Assembly (NCBI RefSeq): GCF_031143425.1
Contig: NC_090447.1
Coordinates: 767,930,409-767,994,408 of the forward strand
Source of the DNA: Pleurodeles waltl
Lineage: Eukaryota; Chordata; Amphibia; Caudata; Salamandridae
Length of the DNA: 64,000 bases
Reading direction: 5' to 3'
Below are positions 51,775 to 63,430 of the stretch, one piece after another. Every line of letters begins with the position of its first letter. Position 1 is the first letter of the stretch. Made by a program: the position numbers and the translations under genes. Below the pieces are notes generated by a model that was given only the letters and a program-made list of their open reading frames with translations, had not been told where the DNA came from and did not search any database.

Positions 51775-52740
51775 TCAGCTATGGTAGCATCGTGTCCGAA
51801 GGGCAGCCAGCCAATTATATGTTGATCCTCATTTTCAGAGTCATCTGTGACTAGGTCTGCAGGCAAGCCTCTTCTAACCATGTCGCATTGTGCATGTAGC
51901 ACTAATTTTATAATATGCAGAGTTCATACTCTAATGTACAACCAGACTAATGAAGACAACAAAACCTCTTTTTCAGTAATCAAAATTTAATTTATATAAC
52001 TGATATTGTTTGCTTGTGTGTGTTACTGCACATTCTCTCGCTCTAGAGGGAATTGTGAGTTAAAATATGGTGTAAAAATCAAAAGGTATGAGGAATAAAC
52101 ACTGTCACCTCTGACTGCCTCAAGAAATCTAAACTATTTAATTTTATACAAAACTTTACTTTATAATAACCATTACATTACGAATTCTACATATCTCGTT
52201 ACCAAGCAACCATCCAAACCGAAACTGTCTGATCGCTAAACATTTATGTAATGCACAATGTCTAAAAATGTGGCAATCATGAGTGCTTGATGTAGACGAT
52301 GCAGCAACGGTGCATCAATATCAACTACAAGGCACGAAGCATTACAAACCACCAGGATATTTAGGGACTGATGATAAGTGTACAATCCACATATCCAACT
52401 ATATTTTACCAATTTGTAATTCAATAAAACACACCTTTGTGGCCTATACCTAGTGTAAGCCTCTTTATATTTTTGTTCAAACAAAGTAACAGTCTTCCTA
52501 AAAATCTCTCTTTTCCTCGTCGTCCTCTGGAGATCTCGTAGAATGTGCACCCAGCTCACCACAGCATAAGGTGCCGCCGTGGTGAAAGATTGCAATGTAT
52601 TTGGGTGACCTTTTATACTTTGTACCTGGGTATGATCTGGTTGCAGTTTAGTATTAAAGTTAGGGGTGTGCAACATTTCTGAGATTTGCTTTTGTGTAAT
52701 TACATAAAAACGTAAGCTGGAGCAAAAAAACACATATTTA
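51775..52740 (-). pseudogene. Degraded Harbinger transposase
   Basis: Minus-strand reading gives YHQSLNILVVCNASCLVVDI (about 52305-52365), matching the family block (Y/F)-HS-(V/L)-N-x-QVVC-(D/N)-A seen as SYHSVNVQVVCLADQ in the intact transposase of this window. Farther down, CMLHN-like sequence appears as LHAQCDMVRRGLPADLVTDD (about 51830-51905), followed by a short acidic tail and a stop near 51775. The triad residues could not be located, and the rest is frame-shifted. It converges with the Myb-like gene at 49979, so both probably belonged to one element. Confidence 0.55.
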
Positions 52741-54230
52741 TGATTCTGTCACTGCAACTTTTTTGCATAATTATGAATTTGACACATTTGCTACATACTC
52801 CATCATCTGCTTTGTAATCTGCAGGTTTTAATAAAAAAAAAAAACGGGGCAACTTGTCTATGCGCACAATGTAAGTCCCTTTGCAAAGGTTAACTAGTCA
52901 TCTTTCATTTGCTTAATTCTACATTTAGCTGTTAAACGCACATTAATGAGGTGAAAAACTTGCTCAGACAGTATGTGTAAACAATTCAAAATAGGGAATT
53001 ATTACTGTCAAAAAATGCGCAGCATTGTACTTCATAATATGCTTTTTCTTGGCATATACTCAACCCTGGGGCATTATCTGGTGCTCCTCTGCCGCATGAT
53101 TCCAGTGGCCCAGAATATACTAGAATAACATGGATTCTAAACGGAAATACCTAACCTGTGTCCTGTAATGGCCAGGTAACGTGTGGGTGACTGGTGGTGG
53201 AGGAGGCTAAAGGGAACGGAGCTGAAGCAGGCTACTTTACTCAGCCTCTGCAGCTGAAAGCACGAATGAAGCCCATTCTACAGTTTTAAAAATCGTTATA
53301 ACTCTTCCTGAATGATATATTGCATTTTAGCTTCCTTATGTCGTGTGCCTCAGCTGTAATCTTTTCTGCCTGTTATCTTCTCATCGCCTGTCTCGTCTTA
53401 CCATTTCACTTTGGTTATTAATCCGATTCTCCTGCCTTCCCTTACTCTGTTAGTCATTCTGCACTTCTCCTGCTTTCTTTCACTTCACACAATTTAAGGG
53501 CTAGTGATCTCAATTCACTCCCTTTTTGTTTTCCCGTTGCTAACAACAAAGGGATCTGTTTACAAAGGTAAATTTGGCTGTAAACATATGCTTTCAGCCC
53601 TAAAGGTACATTTTCATCTGACTTTACCTCACTTGCTCCTACGAGGAAATCGCAAAGGGATTCCTGGCAGGTGATGATCTCCAACACGAGTGCAGAGGTC
53701 TCTGTACCAATAATTCCACCTAGGAAGTAGGATTGTGGGCATTACTGGGCGTTCTGAGACGATGGAAGTTTAGTGTTTTTATTTGACACTTGTCTTTAGC
53801 ACATTTAGAGTCTCAGTATGTTCATACTCTCCGTAATTTTAAGAGCCTGGTTGGGAAGCGCTGCTACTCTGAGCTGCCTCTCTGGTTCTCTCTTGTTTCT
53901 ACCTTGATTGGCCTTACCAAAGAGAGCCCTCTCATCCACACATACATCCACCAGCATGTAATTAAGAGTGTTTGGGGCAATAATAGTCACAGTGATAGAG
54001 CAAGTAGGCTGACATAGGCAGGGACATGGCCTGCCCCTGTCAGGTAATGCATACTCTGCCTCTCTGTGTCACATGGAAGGTAGGTCACCGAGACCTCCAG
54101 CTGTGATAGACCTAAGAATCCCTGCTTGTTTGTGATTGGTTGAAAACAGTATTACATCAACAAGCTGTTGTTGGCTACATGACTTTGTACCTAACCATGC
54201 ATGCATCTAACCATGATAGTTAAGGAATCC
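52741..54230. other. Unrecognised non-coding DNA
   Basis: AT-rich, with no recognisable gene, RNA or element. It forms the left flank of the LINE starting near 54.3 kb. Confidence 0.4.
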
Positions 54231-54315
54231 CAGCTAAATTATAGAGCTCGCCTCCCGGGGGCGATCAGTCTTTAATACCAACAGCTCCCAATTCTTATGT
54301 AAACTGTTCTGGAGG

Positions 54316-57206
54316 GTCCACAGTGTTCTTCTGTGTTCTTCTGTGTTCTTCTGTGTTCTTCTGTGTTCTTCTCTGTTCTTCTCTGTTCTTCTCTGTTCTT
54401 CTCTGTTCTTCTCTGTTCTTCCGATCTTCTGTGCTTCTGTCTTCTGCTCTTCTGTCTTCTGTTCTCCTGTCTTCTGTTCTCCTGTCTTCGGCTCTTCTAC
54501 CTCCTCCGTCTTCTTCCCCCGAGCCTGCCCTCCTGCTCCTTCCTCATCCCCCTCCCTCACTCGCCTCCCCCTCTCTCACCCCTAGCTAACCCGTTCGCTA
54601 TCTACCTCCCTCACTCCTCCTATCTTCCTATCTCTCTAGCTCCCTATCTCACTATCTAACTCCCCCACTCTCCACCTCCTCCTACCTACCTATCTGTCTA
54701 TCTATCTATTTCCCTATCTATCGACTTCTCTATCTATTTTCTCTATCTATTTCTCTATCTCTCCCCCCCTCCCGCCACCCCCTCTACTACCTATCTCCCT
54801 ATCCTCTCACTCTACCTCTCTCCCTCACCCACCTCTACAACCCCCCCTCCCCTATCTTCACAACCCTACTCCTATCTCTCTCCCTAATCTCCAAACCTCC
54901 TAACACTCACCCTCCTCCACCCTAAACCCCCTCCCCCAGCTCCTCTCACTCTACCTGTCCCCCCCCCTCCCTCGCGCTTTCCCGCCGCGACCTCCTGCAC
55001 GCCCCCGCCCCCCAGCTCCCATTCGCCCCCAGCTGACCCCTCCCCCCCCCTCCTACCTCTTATGGCGGCCGCTGCGCGACAGTGGTAGCGACCCTTGACC
55101 CAAGGGTAGGTCGCTCCCCCTGCCGCTGCAGCTCCTCCAAGTTCCCGAGTTCCTGTGTTCCTGAGACCCACCTAACTGTAAGTACCCCCCTCCTCCCAGC
55201 CCCTCGCCCTGCCCCGCGCCACTCACCTTCTCTTCTGCTCCTGCTTCTTTTCCTCCTCTCTGTCTCTCCCTCCTCGCTCCCCCTCTGCAATCTTCTTCTG
55301 TGTTCTTCTGTTCTTCTGTTCTTCCCTTCTGTTCTTCTGTGTTCTTCCGGTCTTCTGTGTTCTTCTTCTCTGTTCTTCTCTGTGCTTCTGTGTTCTTCTT
55401 CTCGGTTCTTCTGTGTTCTTCTGTGTTCTTCTCTGTTCTTCTCTGTTCTTCTCTGTTCTTCTCTGTTCTTCTGCTCTTCCGATCTTCTGTGCTTCTGTCT
55501 TCTGCTCTTCTGTCTTCTGTTCTTCTGTCTTCTGTTCTCCTGTCTTCTGTTCTCCTGTCTTCGGCTCTTCTACCTCCTCCGTCTTCTTCCCCCGAGCCTG
55601 CCCTCCTGCTCCTTCCTCATCCCCCTCCCTCACTCGCCTCCCCCTCTCTCACCCCTAGCTAACCCGTTCGCTATCTACCTCCCTCACTCCTCCTATCTTC
55701 CTATCTCTCTAGCTCCCTATCTCACTATCTAACTCCCCCACTCTCCACCTCCTCCTACCTACCTATCTGTCTATCTATCTATTTCCCTATCTATCGACTT
55801 CTCTATCTATTTTCTCTATCTATTTCTCTATCTCTCCCCCCCTCCCGCCACCCCCTCTACTACCTATCTCCCTATCCTCTCACTCTACCTCTCTCCCTCA
55901 CCCACCTCTACAACCCCCCCTCCCCTATCTTCACAACCCTACTCCTATCTCTCTCCCTAATCTCCAAACCTCCTAACACTCACCCTCCTCCACCCTAAAC
56001 CCCCTCCCCCAGCTCCTCTCACTCTACCTGTCCCCCCCCCTCCCTCGCGCTTTCCCGCCGCGACCTCCTGCACGCCCCCGCCCCCCAGCTCCCATTCGCC
56101 CCCAGCTGACCCCTCCCCCCCCCTCCTACCTCTTATGGCGGCCGCTGCGCGACAGTGGTAGCGACCCTTGACCCAAGGGTAGGTCGCTCCCCCTGCCGCT
56201 GCAGCTCCTCCAAGTTCCCGAGTTCCTGTGTTCCTGAGACCCACCTAACTGTAAGTACCCCCCTCCTCCCAGCCCCTCGCCCTGCCCCGCGCCACTCACC
56301 TTCTCTTCTGCTCCTGCTTCTTTTCCTCCTCTCTGTCTCTCCCTCCTCGCTCCCCCTCTGCAATCTTCTTCTGTGTTCTTCTGTTCTTCTGTTCTTCCCT
56401 TCTGTTCTTCTGTGTTCTTCCGGTCTTCTGTGTTCTTCTTCTCTGTTCTTCTCTGTGCTTCTGTGTTCTTCTTCTCGGTTCTTCTGTGTTCTTCTGTGTT
56501 CTTCTGTGTTCTTCTCTGTTCTTCTCTGTTCTTCTCTGTTCTTCTGCTCTTCCGATCTTCTGTGCTTCTGTCTTCTGTTCTTCTGTCTTCTGTTCTTCTG
56601 TCTTCTGTTCTCCTGTCTTCTGTTCTCCTGTCTTCGGCTCTTCTACCTCCTCCGTCTTCTTCCCCCGAGCCTGCCCTCCTGCTCCTTCCTCATCCCCCTC
56701 CCTCACTCGCCTCCCCCTCTCTCACCCCTAGCTAACCCGTTCGCTATCTACCTCCCTCACTCCTCCTATCTTCCTATCTCTCTAGCTCCCTATCTCACTA
56801 TCTAACTCCCCCACTCTCCACCTCCTCCTACCTACCTATCTGTCTATCTATCTATTTCCCTATCTATCGACTTCTCTATCTATTTTCTCTATCTATTTCT
56901 CTATCTCTCCCCCCCTCCCGCCACCCCCTCTACTACCTATCTCCCTATCCTCTCACTCTACCTCTCTCCCTCACCCACCTCTACAACCCCCCCTCCCCTA
57001 TCTTCACAACCCTACTCCTATCTCTCTCCCTAATCTCCAAACCTCCTAACACTCACCCTCCTCCACCCTAAACCCCCTCCCCCAGCTCCTCTCACTCTAC
57101 CTGTCCCCCCCCTCCCTCGCGCTTTCCCGCCGCGACCTCCTGCACGCCCCCGCCCCCCAGCTCCCATTCGCCCCCAGCTGACCCCTCCCCCCCCCTCCTA
57201 CCTCTT
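54316..57206 (+). repeat. Three tandem 1,073 bp 5' monomers (first one partial)
   Basis: The first, partial unit spans 54316-55282, the second 55283-56355 and the third 56356 to about 57206. Units are nearly identical; they differ mainly in a TTCTTCTGTG/TTCTTCTCTG microsatellite at their start. Each is C/T-rich on the plus strand and ends with CTTATGGCGGCCGCTGCGCGAC. Each of the first two continues with a short CpG-rich stretch and CCTAACTGTAAGTACC, a good splice donor. They resemble the promoter monomers stacked in front of some mammalian LINE-1 elements; promoter activity is inferred. Confidence 0.9.
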
Positions 57207-57370
57207 ATGGCGGCCGCTGCGCGACTGCGCAGCGGGCGCGCGCAGCGGGCACGCCGCTGGCGTGCCGGAGGCGCGCCAGAGGCAAGCCCGTCTGCGCCCG
57301 TCTGCGCCCGTCCGCGCCTGGCCCGCGCCCAGCGCCACGACCCCTGGTCCCCAGCTCCCCCAAGCCCCGC
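57207..57370 (+). other. Candidate start region of LINE ORF2 in an alternative frame
   Basis: The ATG at 57207, placed at the end of the last monomer, opens a frame rich in Ala/Arg (MAAAARLRSGRAQRARR). After about 55 codons this frame (RHDPWSPAPPSP) could pass into the main frame (APLIRYDPTTLHALNPG) by a one-base shift near 57.36 kb. Whether this is a lesion of this copy or an annotation ambiguity cannot be decided from one copy. Confidence 0.4.
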
Positions 57371-60327
57371 TGATCCGCTACGACCCCACCACCCTCCACG
57401 CCCTCAACCCAGGGCGCTCCAAAACCTGCTTCCTAGCTCACCCCAAACGCACCCATGGACCCTTCGCCTGCAACTCCTGCAAACGCATCTTCCACCACGC
57501 AACTACCACGACCACAAGCCCACGCGCCATCAACCACCTCAAGTGCATCCTGGTCAACGCTCGTTCCGTCCACAAGCACGCCGTTGAACTTTGGGACCTC
57601 CTGGACTCCACAGCCCCGGACGTCGCCTTCATCACGGAGACATGGATGAACGCCTCCTCTGCTCCAGACATCGCTACCGCCATCCCCGAAGGCTACAAGA
57701 TCTCCAGAAAAGACCGCACCAACCAAGTAGGAGGAGGTGTCGCCATCATCTTCAAAGACTCCATCAGCGTCACCACCTCCACCGAAGACCCCCCCCTCGC
57801 CGCTGAACACCTGCATTTTCAGATTCGCACCGACCCAAGGACCACCCTCAGAGGATCCCTCGTCTACCGTCCTCCCGGACCTCGCGCCTCTTTCAGCGAC
57901 GCCATCGCCGACTTCATCTCCCCGCACGCCCTCGCCTCACCGGACTACATCCTCCTAGGCGACCTCAACTTCCATCTGGAACAAAACAACGACCCCAACA
58001 CCACCACCCTGCTCGACAACCTCGCCAACCTCGGCCTCAAACAACTGGTGAACACCGCCACCCACATCGCCGGACACACGCTCGACCCTATCTTCTCCGC
58101 CAGCAAACACGTCTTCTTCAGCCACACCTCTGCCCTGCACTGGACCGACCACAGCTGCGTCCACTTCACATTCCGACGCGAGACCTCCCACCTCCGCACT
58201 CAACCCATCCCTCGTCGACAGTGGAACAAGATCCCTGAAGAGCAACTCTTCTCCGCTCTCGCCGCCAACCAACCCACCCTCACCACCGACCCCAACGACG
58301 CAGCTCTCAACCTCACAAACTGGATCTCCAACTGCGCTGACAACCTTGCTCCCCTCAAACGCACGCATCGACAGACCAACACCAAAAAACCTCTCTGGTT
58401 CTCTGACACCCTCAAAGAATCAAAGAAAACTTGTCGTGCCCTTGAGAAGGCCTGGCGCAAGGACCACACCGCTGACAACATGACCGCCCTCAAGAACGCT
58501 ACACGCGAACACCACCACCTGATCCGCACTGCCAAAAGGAACTTTTTCACCGACAGACTAGACAAAAACAGCCACAACAGCAGAGAACTCTTCAGCATCG
58601 TCAAAGAGTTCTCCAACCCCAGCGCCAGCGCCAACGCCGTCACGCCCTCACAGGATTTGTGCGAATCCCTCGCCACTTTCTTCCATCGCAAGATCAGCGA
58701 CCTCCACGACAGCTTCGGACACCAGACCCAACCATACACCACTGAACCCGCTTCCCCGGACATCACCCTCAACAACTGGACCCACATCAACACGGAAGAA
58801 ACCAAATCCATCATGAACTCTATCCACTCCGGCGCCCCTTCGGACCCCTGCCCGCACTTCATCTTTAACAAAGCCGACGACATCATCGCCCCGCACCTCC
58901 AGACCGTCATCAACTCTTCTTTTTCTTCTGCTACCTTCCCCGAATGCTGGAAGCACGCTGAAGTCAACGCCCTACTAAAGAAACCTACGGCTGACCCAAG
59001 CGACCTGAAAAACTTCCGCCCCATCTCTCTTCTACCTTTCCCAGCCAAGGTAATAGAAAAGACCGTCAACAAACAGCTGACCACCTTCCTGGAAGACAAC
59101 AACCTGCTCGACCCTTCACAAACCGGATTCCGAACCAACCACAGCACGGAAACCGCCCTCATCTCAGTCACAGACGACATCAGAACCCTGATGGACAACG
59201 GTGAAACAGTCGCCCTCATTCTCCTCGACCTCTCGGCTGCCTTTGACACCGTCTGTCACCGCACCCTAATCACCCGCCTACGCTCCACCGGGATCCAAGG
59301 CCAGGCCCTGGACTGGATCGCCTCCTTCCTCGCTAACCGCTCCCAAAGAGTTTACCTCCCTCCGTTTCGCTCAGAACCCACCAAGATCATCTGCGGCGTA
59401 CCTCAAGGCTCATCGCTCAGCCCGACACTCTTCAATGTCTACATGAGCCCCCTCGCCGACATCGTACGCAAGCACGACATCATCATCACCTCCTACGCCG
59501 ACGACACCCAACTTGTACTCTCCCTCACCAAGGACCCCGCCAGCGCCAAGACCAACCTACAAGAGGGTATGAAGGACGTCGCAGATTGGATGAGGCTCAG
59601 CCGCCTAAAGCTGAACTCTGAAAAAACGGAAGTCCTCATCCTCGGCAACACCCCGTCCGCCTGGGACGACTCCTGGTGGCCCACGGCCCTCGGCACCGCA
59701 CCGACCCCCGCAGACCACGCCCGCAACCTCGGCTTCATCTTGGACCCTCTTCTCACCATGACCAAGCAAGTCAACGCCGTGTCCTCCGCCTGCTTCCTCA
59801 CTCTCCGCATGCTCCGCAAGATCTTCCGCTGGATCCCCGCCGACACCAGAAAAACCGTGACCCACGCCCTTGTCACGAGTCGCCTGGACTACGGCAACAC
59901 CCTCTACGCTGGGACCACCGCCAAACTCCAAAACCGCCTGCAACGCATCCAAAACGCCTCGGCCCGCCTCATCCTCGACGTACCCCGCAACAGCCACATC
60001 TCCGCACACCTGAGACACCTGCATTGGCTCCCAGTCAGCAAAAGGATCACCTTCCGTCTTCTCACCCACGCACACAAAGCCCTCCACAACAAGGGACCGG
60101 AATACCTCAACAGACGCCTCAGCTTCTACGTCCCCACCCGCCCCCTCCGCTCCGCTGGCCTCGCACTTGCTGCCGTCCCTCGCACCCGCCGCTCCACGGC
60201 GGGTGGGAGATCTTTCTCCTTCCTGGCGGCCAAGACCTGGAACTCCCTCCCCACCAGCCTCAGGACCACCCAGGACCACTCCGCTTTCCGGAGACTCCTA
60301 AAGACTTGGCTGTTCGAGCAGCGATAA
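57262..60327 (+). CDS. LINE ORF2: APE endonuclease and reverse transcriptase
   Basis: Nicks the target DNA and reverse-transcribes the element RNA there. About 1,020 codons are open. Order: a Cys-containing N-terminus (CNSCKRIFHH), APE endonuclease (CILVNARSVHKH, FITETWMN, GGGVAIIF, YRPPGP, LLGDLNFHLE, HTLDPIF, WTDHSCVHF), RT (LKNFRPISLLPFPAKVIEK, QTGFRTNHSTETAL, motif A LLDLSAAFDTVCHR, GVPQGSSLSPTLFNVYM, motif C SYADDTQLVL) and a C-terminal region (SRLDYGNTLYAG, HLHWLPVSKRITFRLL, RLLKTWLF). All catalytic residues that I can place are present. No ATG lies in frame before 57646, inside the endonuclease; the likely start ATG at 57207 is in another frame, so either a frameshift near 57.3 kb or an unusual start is implied. 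Confidence 0.9.
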   Translation: MPEARQRQARLRPSAPVRAWPAPSATTPGPQLPQAPLIRYDPTTLHALNPGRSKTCFLAHPKRTHGPFACNSCKRIFHHATTTTTSPRAINHLKCILVNARSVHKHAVELWDLLDSTAPDVAFITETWMNASSAPDIATAIPEGYKISRKDRTNQVGGGVAIIFKDSISVTTSTEDPPLAAEHLHFQIRTDPRTTLRGSLVYRPPGPRASFSDAIADFISPHALASPDYILLGDLNFHLEQNNDPNTTTLLDNLANLGLKQLVNTATHIAGHTLDPIFSASKHVFFSHTSALHWTDHSCVHFTFRRETSHLRTQPIPRRQWNKIPEEQLFSALAANQPTLTTDPNDAALNLTNWISNCADNLAPLKRTHRQTNTKKPLWFSDTLKESKKTCRALEKAWRKDHTADNMTALKNATREHHHLIRTAKRNFFTDRLDKNSHNSRELFSIVKEFSNPSASANAVTPSQDLCESLATFFHRKISDLHDSFGHQTQPYTTEPASPDITLNNWTHINTEETKSIMNSIHSGAPSDPCPHFIFNKADDIIAPHLQTVINSSFSSATFPECWKHAEVNALLKKPTADPSDLKNFRPISLLPFPAKVIEKTVNKQLTTFLEDNNLLDPSQTGFRTNHSTETALISVTDDIRTLMDNGETVALILLDLSAAFDTVCHRTLITRLRSTGIQGQALDWIASFLANRSQRVYLPPFRSEPTKIICGVPQGSSLSPTLFNVYMSPLADIVRKHDIIITSYADDTQLVLSLTKDPASAKTNLQEGMKDVADWMRLSRLKLNSEKTEVLILGNTPSAWDDSWWPTALGTAPTPADHARNLGFILDPLLTMTKQVNAVSSACFLTLRMLRKIFRWIPADTRKTVTHALVTSRLDYGNTLYAGTTAKLQNRLQRIQNASARLILDVPRNSHISAHLRHLHWLPVSKRITFRLLTHAHKALHNKGPEYLNRRLSFYVPTRPLRSAGLALAAVPRTRRSTAGGRSFSFLAAKTWNSLPTSLRTTQDHSAFRRLLKTWLFEQR

Positions 60328-60391
60328 CCCCCCCTTTCCCCCCTAGCGCCTTGAGACCCGCACGGGTGAGTAGCGCGCTTTACAAATGCTA

Positions 60392-60415
60392 ATGATTTGA
60401 TTTGATTTGATTTGA
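60392..60415 (+). repeat. (TTTGA)n LINE 3' tail
   Basis: Four to five TTTGA units end the LINE, a short tandem tail instead of poly-A, as in L2/CR1-type elements. Confidence 0.8.
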
Positions 60416-61960
60416 CAGAAGAGAAAACCTAAGAGATAACAGGAGGGGATCTGACTCTGTGATGAGATAGGGAGTTCAAACAACATTCACCACCTAATGA
60501 TTGGACAAGACATTTAAAATGTAGCCATAATAAAACAACTTCTCTAGAATCACAAAAGAGTCAAAGCGAGATTTAGAGTGAGGCTCTGTAGTTCTGAAGC
60601 AACGTGCTACCTTTTGTGCTACTGGTTCAACATGCCAGCTCGTGTATCAAGGATAACAGAGTACCTAAATCCGAACTGGAATAAGTGCAGTCAAATAGTA
60701 TACCATTAGGAGATAAATTATTTAGGAAGTTTGACAATTTTAATTACTCTGGTCAGTGAACCAAAAAGGATCAGCATTTACTCACGTTACTGTCACCAGT
60801 AACCTTTAAAGGTCACTTCTGTGCTAAATAAAAGTCAAATAACAATCACACAACGAATAAATGGTTGAAATTGACATATTCACAACCAGTAAACCTGAAA
60901 AGAGTGATAAGAACGTGCAACCATGGTAAACGTTTGAAAACATCACCATAGGTACAACTGGCTTCATGGTCTATGGTGAAAAAGCAAAAAACGTCCGACT
61001 TTCAAGCCAATTTTGGGGTAACCAAGAGTTCCCATTACCAGTAAATGCCGCAGACCAGTTCCCCAGATCCACAACCCAAACTGCCAGGACATTCTCTGTA
61101 AGGGGTGGACGCCATCCTTGACGTCTGAGGGGAGCCCAATCAGCACTAGGTCTCGAGGTAAGTGTGGGAGGGGCATCCATAGCGCACGTCCACAAGAGCT
61201 CAAACCGATAAGCACAGAGAGCTCATCTAACACTGAAATGTATTGAGGCCTGGCCCCAGTGGCACTGGTGAACATGTCAGCAGAAACCTGTCTACGGCTA
61301 TCAAAGAAACCCGGAATTACTGCTCAGCCTGTGCGCAATATATTGAAATGCTTTGGAAGAACAGGATATTATTTCAGTCACTTTACATTTCTTGCAGCTT
61401 TTTCGGGCAGCAGCTACAATTCCAGCTGAGCAATTATCACTGCTTCTCTCATGTTTCCCAACTGTAACTCCTCTTCAGTTGCATGAGAGAGAGAGCTGTT
61501 GACGTATTGAGGTAACTCGAGGCACATTGGTTCTCTCTCTTGTGTAATGCTCACAAAGGCATAAAATTACATTTTGGCATGAGCTGGCCACCCCCGCAGT
61601 AATGTATCCACTGCCGCCTTGCTGGCACTTCTGTATATATATTCCCATCCCAATGGTGCCTGGCTCAGGTGTAATGATTCACTGGCATATTATTGGCATG
61701 TCTAGCATTTTTATAATATTATCACTACCACAATCTCAGTCGTCAGTCTGTATGACTGATGTAACCTGTCTGTGTCCATCCATGTATGCACTCACCCTTT
61801 TATGTACTCACACCGTCACTTATTCATCCGCCCATAAGCTCACTCACCCATCAATTAGCCGTATATCCAGTCATTTACTCGTTCATCCATTAATACATTC
61901 GTCTAGTCATTGACTCTTTCTCAGATTCCCCCTCTCCCCTACCAGAGAATAACCTAAATT
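60416..61960. other. Unrecognised non-coding DNA
   Basis: Mostly AT-rich with no gene. About 61780-61920 has a degenerate CATT/CACTC/TCATCC simple-repeat character on the plus strand. Confidence 0.4.
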
Positions 61961-61964
61961 TGCG

Positions 61965-63430
61965 CCAATGAGTGAAGTACCTTCAGTGAATGAAATGGCA
62001 TTGTATAGCGCGGCTCTTTTTTATTAAGAATGCCCAGCAACTGAATGCAAAATTAATTACTGAAGAGATATGTTTTCAACATCCTTTTGAAGATTCTCTC
62101 TACTGGGCTTTTCCTTAGTGCAACTGGAAGTGCGTTCCAAAGCCTGGATACCAGAACAGAGATTGAGTGTCCCCCATTCCAATTTTGCACAATTATTGGA
62201 ATGCGCAAAAGATTGGCAGAACGGAGAGAACTGTTGGGCTGATAAAGCAGCAACCTTTCTCTAAGATACAATGGACCTTTTTGGTAGAAGGTCCTATGTG
62301 TACTGACTAATGGATACACGTTTTGCCTGGGAGCGAGAGTATCCCTTTGGCAGATGTGGAGAGATGGCTTGTCTGTTAGGGATTTTTAAAATCAGTCTAG
62401 CTCCTGCATTTTGGAGCTGCTGCTATTTACGTATCATATATGTAGGCAACCCCAAGAAGAGCTCATTTGCATAGTCCAAGCTAGAAGGTACCAATGTATG
62501 TCCAATCGTCCGACGAGTGGAATCAGGAACCATTTTCTTCAATGATCATAGTACGGTGAAACAAGTAGAGGTGCCCGTGGCAATTTGGGGCAGAAAAGAG
62601 AGGTCCATGTCAAATTTAAACCCTAGATTTCTGGCAGTGGTGGTCGGATTAGGCTGACTACCTTATTCTAGGGGCCAGCAGCTATATGACCAAAGATACG
62701 ACTTGCCCCCAAAGAACAAAAACCTAATATTTGTCTGATCTAAGCTTTCAACAGCTCTCTTTCATCCAGTCCGTAATAGCAACAAGACATCCTTAGAAGA
62801 TTCCCCAATACCTCCATCACATTGTCGCAAGAAAAGCATAAAGTAGGTATGGTCAGCGCAGGATACCACTTTGAGCTTCCAAGACGCAACAATCTAAACA
62901 ATGGGAGCCATCTAAATAGTAAACAATATGGGGCTGAAAGAGGAACACAGCATCTCATGGAATTGGGAACCGAGACAAAAGGTGGTTGCTGGACCACCTG
63001 GGTTCTTTCAGGTAAAAATGAATGCAATCAAAATAGTGCAAAGTTCAGGATTCTCAAGCTTTTTTTAACTGTTAAAACAGGATTTTATGAGACACATTCT
63101 CAAATGCTTCTGGCAAATTCAGTAAAACCACCAGTGCCAAATGGTCTTGGTTCAGGTTCATTTTAGTGAGCGCTGTCACTTCAAGCAAGGATGAGTCTGT
63201 ACTAAATCCAGGGCAAAAACCTGATTATGCCTTATAAAGCAAGTTGTTACCTTTAAGGTAGTGCACAAGCCGAGTACCAACTAGCTTCTCCAGCTGTTCG
63301 GTGGCAACTGGTAAGAGTGAGATAGGTTTACAATTGCTTAAAACTGTTGGATCAGCATTTGTTTTTTATATCAAGATATAAGATGTGCCTGTTTCCAACT
63401 TAATCAAACACATCAAACATATGAATATTT
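61965..63430 (-). pseudogene. Decayed LINE reverse transcriptase (L2-like)
   Basis: Minus-strand blocks from right to left: KPISLLPVATEQLEKLVGTR and HYLKGNNLLYK at about 63235-63350 (RT finger region); then, after many frame changes, RRTIGHTLVPSSLDYANELF at about 62440-62510; and the C-terminus GPLYLRERLLLYQPNSSLRS, SVLVSRLWNALPVALRKSP and RIFKRMLKTYLFSN (62053-62319). The order and motifs are those of an L2/CR1-type ORF2. The 3' end at about 61965-62010 has GCGCTATACAATGCC and ATTCATTCAC. The A and C motifs of RT could not be read. This LINE differs from the one at 57262. Confidence 0.75.

Larger units (their letters stand above)
54310..60415 (+). mobile_element. LINE of the L2/CR1 group with tandem 5' monomers
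   Basis: About 2.7 monomers of 1,073 bp (54316-57206) precede an uninterrupted endonuclease-RT frame (57262-60327), a short GC-rich 3' UTR and a TTTGA tail (60392-60415). The 3' UTR ends with GCGCGCTTTACAAATGC, a word like those at the 3' end of L2/CR1 elements. No poly-A tail and no obvious long target duplication are present, which is normal for this group. Confidence 0.88.

Noticed and set aside
54323..56805. Cys/Phe/Ser/Leu-rich plus-strand and Glu/Arg/Thr-rich minus-strand frames in the LINE monomers
   Set aside because: They are translations of a TTCTTCTGTG-type microsatellite and C/T-rich DNA, and they change with each monomer.
57433..60279. Long minus-strand frames opposite LINE ORF2 (up to 349 codons)
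   Set aside because: GC-rich codon use of ORF2 leaves the opposite strand open. Translations show no family motif.
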